Position numbers and translations under genes: made by a program. 9,725 bases of DNA. Origin: an uncultured Alphaproteobacteria bacterium (GTDB lineage: Bacteria; Pseudomonadota; Alphaproteobacteria; Rickettsiales; UBA1997). The stretch lies in the NCBI GenBank assembly GCA_903959715.1, contig CAJBXX010000216.1, forward strand, positions 1 through 9,725, read 5' to 3'. This document shows positions 6,845 to 9,725 of the stretch, piece after piece. The notes under the pieces were generated by a model. The model saw only the letters and a program-made list of their open reading frames with translations, was not told the origin of the DNA and ran no database searches. Position 1 is the stretch's first letter. The number at the start of each line of letters is the position of its first letter.

Positions 6845-7049
6845 AAACAAAATACTAAAAATTCATTGCAAAAATCAAAAAAACTTCAAAAAATTTATCA
6901 AAAATTTTGATTTTTGCTAAATTTTTCCTATTTTTTTCAAAAAATCAAAAAAACCTCTATACATTATTTTTTAGATAAGTTAAAAATTATATCCCGTCAA
7001 AACATATCTTTTTTCAAAAAAGAAAATTTTAAAATCTAAAAAAATTTAT
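6845..7049 (+). other. Upstream region of glnA: A-tract repeats, no gene
   Basis: No open gene is seen in this gap. It contains a 17-base direct repeat with one mismatch, AAAATCAAAAAAACYTC, at 6871-6887 and 6941-6957, exactly 70 bases apart. There is a near-palindrome ATCAAAAATTTTGAT around 6897-6911 and the inverted repeat CTTTTTT-C-AAAAAAG at 7008-7022. A weak sigma-70-type candidate is TTTTCA (6934-6939) with TATACA (6958-6963), spaced 18 bases. No sigma-54 -24/-12 element (GG and GC, 10 bases between) is present, although nitrogen-regulated glnA promoters often have one. No clear ribosome binding site precedes the glnA ATG. Confidence 0.45.
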
Positions 7050-8468
7050 ATGTCAAAAAATTCTGCCGTAAATGTTATTTTTGAAACTATCAAAAATAAT
7101 GAAATAAAATTTGTTGATTTTCGTTTTTCTGATTATGCGGGTCAGTGGCTTCACATTACTCACTGCGCTGATGAAGTTGATGAAGAAGCTTTAACCAAAG
7201 GTGTTGCTTTCGACGGCTCTTCGGTTAATGCTTGGAAAGAAATTAATGAATCTGACATGATTTTAATGCCACAATTAGATACGGCTTTTATTGATCCATT
7301 TTATTCTCACCAAACTTTAGTTTTATTTTGTGATGTGATTGAGCCCGAAACCGGCAAAGGCTATGCTCGCGATCCGCGTTTTACCGCTAAAAAAGCTGAA
7401 GAATTTTTACAAAAAAGTGGTTATGGCGATGTTGCTTATTTTGGTCCAGAGCCTGAGTTTTTTGTTTTTGACGATGTCCGTTTTAATTCTTCGAGCCATG
7501 GTAATTTTTATAAAATTGATTCGGAAGAGTCCCCACACAATACTTCAAAAGATGAGGAAGGTAAAAATTTAGCTCGTCGTGCACCAATCAAAGGGGCTTA
7601 TTTTGCTCCGACCCCAATCGATAGCGGTCAAGATTTGCGTGCCGAAATTGTTGAGTCAATGCGTCAAGTTGGTTTGATTCCATTGCTTCATCATCACGAA
7701 GTTGCAACTTCGCAATTTGAAATTGGTTTTAAATATTCGACTTTAGTTGGCACGGGAGATAATATTCAAAAGTTCAAATATGTTGTTCATAATGTTTGCC
7801 AAGCTTTTGGTAAAACTGCAACTTTTATGCCAAAACCAATCTACGCCGATAATGGTTCGGGCATGCATGTTCATCAATCAATTTGGAAAAATGGTGAAAA
7901 TTTATTTGTGGGTAATGATCACGCCGGCTTGTCGGAGCTTGCTCTTTTTTATATCGGTGGAATTATCAAACATGCTCGCGCCATTAACGCATTTTCAAAT
8001 GCCACAACTAACAGTTATAAAAGATTAGTTCCGGGATATGAAGCCCCAGTTTTATTGGCTTATTCGGCGAAAAATCGTTCGGCTTCAATTCGTATTCCGC
8101 ATGTGACCAACGAAAAAGCTCGTCGTATTGAAACTCGTTTTCCCGATCCAGCTTCAAATCCATATTTAACTTGTGCAGCTTTGATGATGGCGGGTTTAGA
8201 CGGAATTAAAAATAAAATTCATCCAGGAGAGCCAAAAAATCAAGATTTATATCATTCGAGTGAAAAAGAATTGCGTAAAATTCCAACGGTGGCGCGTTCT
8301 TTGCGTGAAGCGTTGTCGGCACTTGATAAAGATCGTGAATTTTTATTGCAAGGTGATGTTTTTACTAATGAACAAATTGACGCTTATATTGAATTAAAAT
8401 TAAAAGAAGTCGATCGTTATGAGCAAATGCCTCATCCGATTGAATTTGAAATGTATTATAATAATTAA
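7050..8468 (+). CDS. glnA: Type I glutamine synthetase
   Basis: GlnA condenses glutamate and ammonia with ATP to give glutamine; the cytosolic enzyme is a dodecamer. The 472-residue length is typical of the GSI-beta form. Motifs in order are FDGSS (54-58), GPEPEFF (132-138), HHHEVATSQFEIGF (214-227), NGSGMHVHQS (268-277) and NSYKRLVPGYEAPVLLAYSAKNRSASIRIP (321-350). Metal- and ATP-binding residues are present, including the His and Glu of these blocks. The adenylylation loop reads DLYHSSEKE, with Tyr401 at the position of the modified tyrosine, but the usual NLYDLPPEE flank is changed. No glnB precedes it, unlike in many alphaproteobacteria. purK begins 4 bases after the stop, so they are probably cotranscribed. 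Confidence 0.96.
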   Translation: MSKNSAVNVIFETIKNNEIKFVDFRFSDYAGQWLHITHCADEVDEEALTKGVAFDGSSVNAWKEINESDMILMPQLDTAFIDPFYSHQTLVLFCDVIEPETGKGYARDPRFTAKKAEEFLQKSGYGDVAYFGPEPEFFVFDDVRFNSSSHGNFYKIDSEESPHNTSKDEEGKNLARRAPIKGAYFAPTPIDSGQDLRAEIVESMRQVGLIPLLHHHEVATSQFEIGFKYSTLVGTGDNIQKFKYVVHNVCQAFGKTATFMPKPIYADNGSGMHVHQSIWKNGENLFVGNDHAGLSELALFYIGGIIKHARAINAFSNATTNSYKRLVPGYEAPVLLAYSAKNRSASIRIPHVTNEKARRIETRFPDPASNPYLTCAALMMAGLDGIKNKIHPGEPKNQDLYHSSEKELRKIPTVARSLREALSALDKDREFLLQGDVFTNEQIDAYIELKLKEVDRYEQMPHPIEFEMYYNN

Positions 8469-8472
8469 AAAA

Positions 8473-9513
8473 ATGAAAACATTAGGAATTATAGGTGGCG
8501 GTCAACTCGGCAGAATGATTTGCTTTTATGCACAAATGATGGGATTACGCACCGTAGTTTTTACTGATCAAAAAGATTCGCCTGCAAGTTTCGTAACTAA
8601 TCACACGATTGTGGGCGATTATCTTGATAAAACTGCTTTGAAAAAGTTTTGTGATGTCATTAATTTTGCTACTTTTGAATTTGAAAATATTCCCGTGGAA
8701 ACCGCTGATTTTGTAGCACAAAATTCACAACTATATCCCAATGTTGAAACTTTAAAAATTACACAAAATCGTATTTTAGAAAAAAATTTTCTCAATGAAA
8801 ATCAAATTAAAACCGCTGAATATAAAGTTATAAATAATTTTGATGATTTAGAAAAGGGATTATCAATTTTCAAAAAAGCAATTTTAAAAACTGCGATAAT
8901 GGGTTATGATGGCAAGGGGCAGTTTGTTTTGGAGGATATTAATTTGGCAAAAACAGTTTACGAAAATGTCAAAAATTATCCTTTAATTTTAGAAAAATTT
9001 TGTAAATTTGAAGATGAAGTTTCGGTAATTGTTGCTCGCTCCAAAAGCGGTGAAATTAAAGCTTACGAGCCATTAACTAATATTCACAAAAATGGCATTT
9101 TGGAACGCAGTTTTTATCCTTCAAAACTCTCTCTTCCACAAAAAATCAAAACCCAAAAAACTGCCACCAAAATCGCAGAAAAGCTTGATTTGATTGGCAT
9201 AATGGCGGTTGAATTTTTTGTGATGGATAATAAAATTTTAGTCAATGAATTGGCTCCGCGTCCACATAATTCGGGACATTTTTCAATGAACGCTTCAATT
9301 ACTTCGCAATTTGAACAACTCATTCGAGCAATAATGGGCTATGCTCTTGGCGAAACTAGATTCCATTCGCAAGGACAGATGATAAATTTAATTGGCGACG
9401 ATGTTAATAATATTGAAAAATATCAAAATAATCCGCGAGCAAAAATTCATTTATATGGCAAGGGAGAGGCGAAGGAAGGGCGTAAAATGGGGCATGTAAA
9501 TATTTTGAAATAA
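8473..9513 (+). CDS. purK: 5-(carboxyamino)imidazole ribonucleotide synthase (PurK)
   Basis: PurK uses ATP and bicarbonate to carboxylate aminoimidazole ribonucleotide to N5-CAIR, which PurE then rearranges in purine synthesis. I use the ATG at 8473, giving 346 residues, the normal size, because MKTLGIIGGGQLGRM is the family N terminus. An in-frame ATG at 8419 would add 18 residues read out of frame through the glnA end. ATP-grasp landmarks are GGGQLGRM (8-15), TFEFENIP (67-74), KTAIMGYDGKGQ (139-150), VNELAPRPHNSGH (257-269) and GRKMGHV (336-342). It follows glnA by only 4 bases without a clear Shine-Dalgarno site. The common partner purE is not next to it: downstream there is a terminator and repeats, so PurE must be encoded elsewhere. 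Confidence 0.95.
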   Translation: MKTLGIIGGGQLGRMICFYAQMMGLRTVVFTDQKDSPASFVTNHTIVGDYLDKTALKKFCDVINFATFEFENIPVETADFVAQNSQLYPNVETLKITQNRILEKNFLNENQIKTAEYKVINNFDDLEKGLSIFKKAILKTAIMGYDGKGQFVLEDINLAKTVYENVKNYPLILEKFCKFEDEVSVIVARSKSGEIKAYEPLTNIHKNGILERSFYPSKLSLPQKIKTQKTATKIAEKLDLIGIMAVEFFVMDNKILVNELAPRPHNSGHFSMNASITSQFEQLIRAIMGYALGETRFHSQGQMINLIGDDVNNIEKYQNNPRAKIHLYGKGEAKEGRKMGHVNILK

Positions 9514-9526
9514 TAACTTATTTCCA

Positions 9527-9552
9527 CTCTTAAATGATGCGACCGAATTTAT
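9527..9552 (+). repeat. Two-part direct repeat, copy A
   Basis: CTCTTAAATGATGCGA (9527-9542) and GAATTTAT (9545-9552), separated by CC, match copy B at 9671-9697, where the two blocks are separated by GGA. All 24 bases of the two blocks are identical. Copy A lies just after the purK stop. The copies start 144 bases apart and flank the palindromic stretch and the terminator. Confidence 0.7.
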
Positions 9553-9563
9553 TACAACACTTC

Positions 9564-9625
9564 GTTCTTTTCTTTGAAAAGAACTCGCGACTGGGATTGC
9601 GTCGCATTCGCTCCTGATCCCGTTC
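9564..9625. repeat. Compound inverted-repeat element
   Basis: GTTCTTTTC-TTT-GAAAAGAAC (9564-9584) is a perfect 9-base-pair hairpin with a 3-base loop. Next to it GGGAT (9593-9597) pairs with ATCCC (9617-9621), enclosing the small palindrome TGCGTCGCA (9598-9606). The outer GAAC (9581-9584) can alternatively pair with GTTC (9622-9625). The stretch is more G+C-rich than the surrounding intergenic DNA. It looks like a small dispersed palindromic element, but no second full copy is in this window. Confidence 0.5.
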
Positions 9626-9631
9626 TTCGCT

Positions 9632-9658
9632 AAAAATAGCCGTTTAGGCTATTTTTTT
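9632..9658 (+). terminator. Intrinsic terminator after glnA-purK
   Basis: AAAAATAGCC (9632-9641) and GGCTATTTTT (9647-9656) form a perfect 10-base-pair stem around the loop GTTTA, with the T run on the 3' side continuing to 9658. The A run on the 5' side means it could also work on the minus strand. It is the clearest intrinsic terminator in the window and probably ends the glnA-purK transcript, 119 bases after the purK stop. Confidence 0.85.
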
Positions 9659-9670
9659 AACGCGAATAAC

Positions 9671-9697
9671 CTCTTAAATGATGCGAGGAGAATTTAT
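9671..9697 (+). repeat. Two-part direct repeat, copy B
   Basis: CTCTTAAATGATGCGA (9671-9686), GGA, then GAATTTAT (9690-9697) repeats copy A at 9527-9552. The variant spacer bases GGA create the AGGAG that precedes the possible start codon at 9699. In both copies the minus strand can be read as Ser-His-His-Leu-Arg, though no continuous frame supports a gene. Confidence 0.7.
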
Positions 9698-9698
9698 C

Positions 9699-9725
9699 AT
9701 GCTACGCATTAAATTTGCTAAAGCA
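9699..9725 (+). CDS. Possible start of an unidentified gene (cut by window edge)
   Basis: ATG at 9699 opens the frame MLRIKFAKA up to the window edge. AGGAG (9686-9690) lies 8 bases upstream, the best Shine-Dalgarno match in the window. However, that AGGAG sits inside repeat copy B, and most other genes here lack such a site, so it may be fortuitous. Nine residues are too few to name a product. Confidence 0.3.

Noticed and set aside
6845..7049. CRISPR-like or riboswitch interpretation of the repeats before glnA
   Set aside because: There are only two short A-rich repeats, no regular spacers, and no recognisable conserved RNA core.
8419..8472. Upstream in-frame ATG for purK, adding 18 residues
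   Set aside because: The extension is out-of-frame reading of the glnA C terminus; the glycine-rich PurK N terminus begins at 8473.
9561..9630. Short coding fragment in the palindromic stretch
   Set aside because: Short readable peptides exist on both strands but without a start, length or ribosome site. The inverted-repeat structure explains the sequence better.

Overview
The window is a stretch of AT-rich bacterial chromosome (roughly 30% G+C by eye, with many A and T runs). It is densely packed with housekeeping genes. The best guess at origin is an AT-rich alphaproteobacterium of Rickettsiales or Holosporales type. Three things point that way: a full-length propionyl-CoA carboxylase alpha subunit, a single cytochrome c maturation gene (ccmB) outside any ccm cluster, and small gene-dense operons with few recognisable Shine-Dalgarno sites. 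This assignment is inference; no rRNA or marker phylogeny is available here.

Layout, left to right. (1) On the minus strand, ubiA (ubiquinone ring prenylation) is followed by the 5' part of nadD (NAD synthesis), with stop and start fused as TGATG; nadD runs off the left edge. (2) On the plus strand, pccA is divergent from ubiA across a 76-base gap. (3) Tail to tail with pccA, only 5 bases away, is a minus-strand operon whose transcription order is thiE-like, manC, ccmB, each overlapping the next. It mixes a TenI/ThiE-family protein, GDP-mannose synthesis and haem export. (4) Divergent from it is yggS (PLP homeostasis). The yggS and thiE-like start codons share the palindrome CATG, so there is no intergenic space. 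(5) tRNA-Arg(UCU) has its own strong sigma-70-type promoter and an all-A/T hairpin in its leader. (6) glnA (type I glutamine synthetase) and purK (purine synthesis) are separated by 4 bases and probably form one transcript that ends at a clear intrinsic terminator. (7) The right edge holds inverted repeats, a 24-base two-part direct repeat, and a possible new gene start with an AGGAG site.

The genes are mostly biosynthetic: quinone, NAD, GDP-mannose, glutamine, purine, and PLP or thiamine-related, plus propionyl-CoA catabolism and cytochrome c maturation. Together they suggest a fairly self-sufficient cell rather than the most reduced kind of intracellular parasite. I see no phage, insertion sequence, CRISPR array, toxin-antitoxin pair or other defence system, and no convincing undescribed multi-gene system. 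The points most worth following up are the shared CATG start, the thiE-like protein that has lost a normally conserved substrate-binding motif, the palindromic structures around the tRNA, and the repeat patch after purK.
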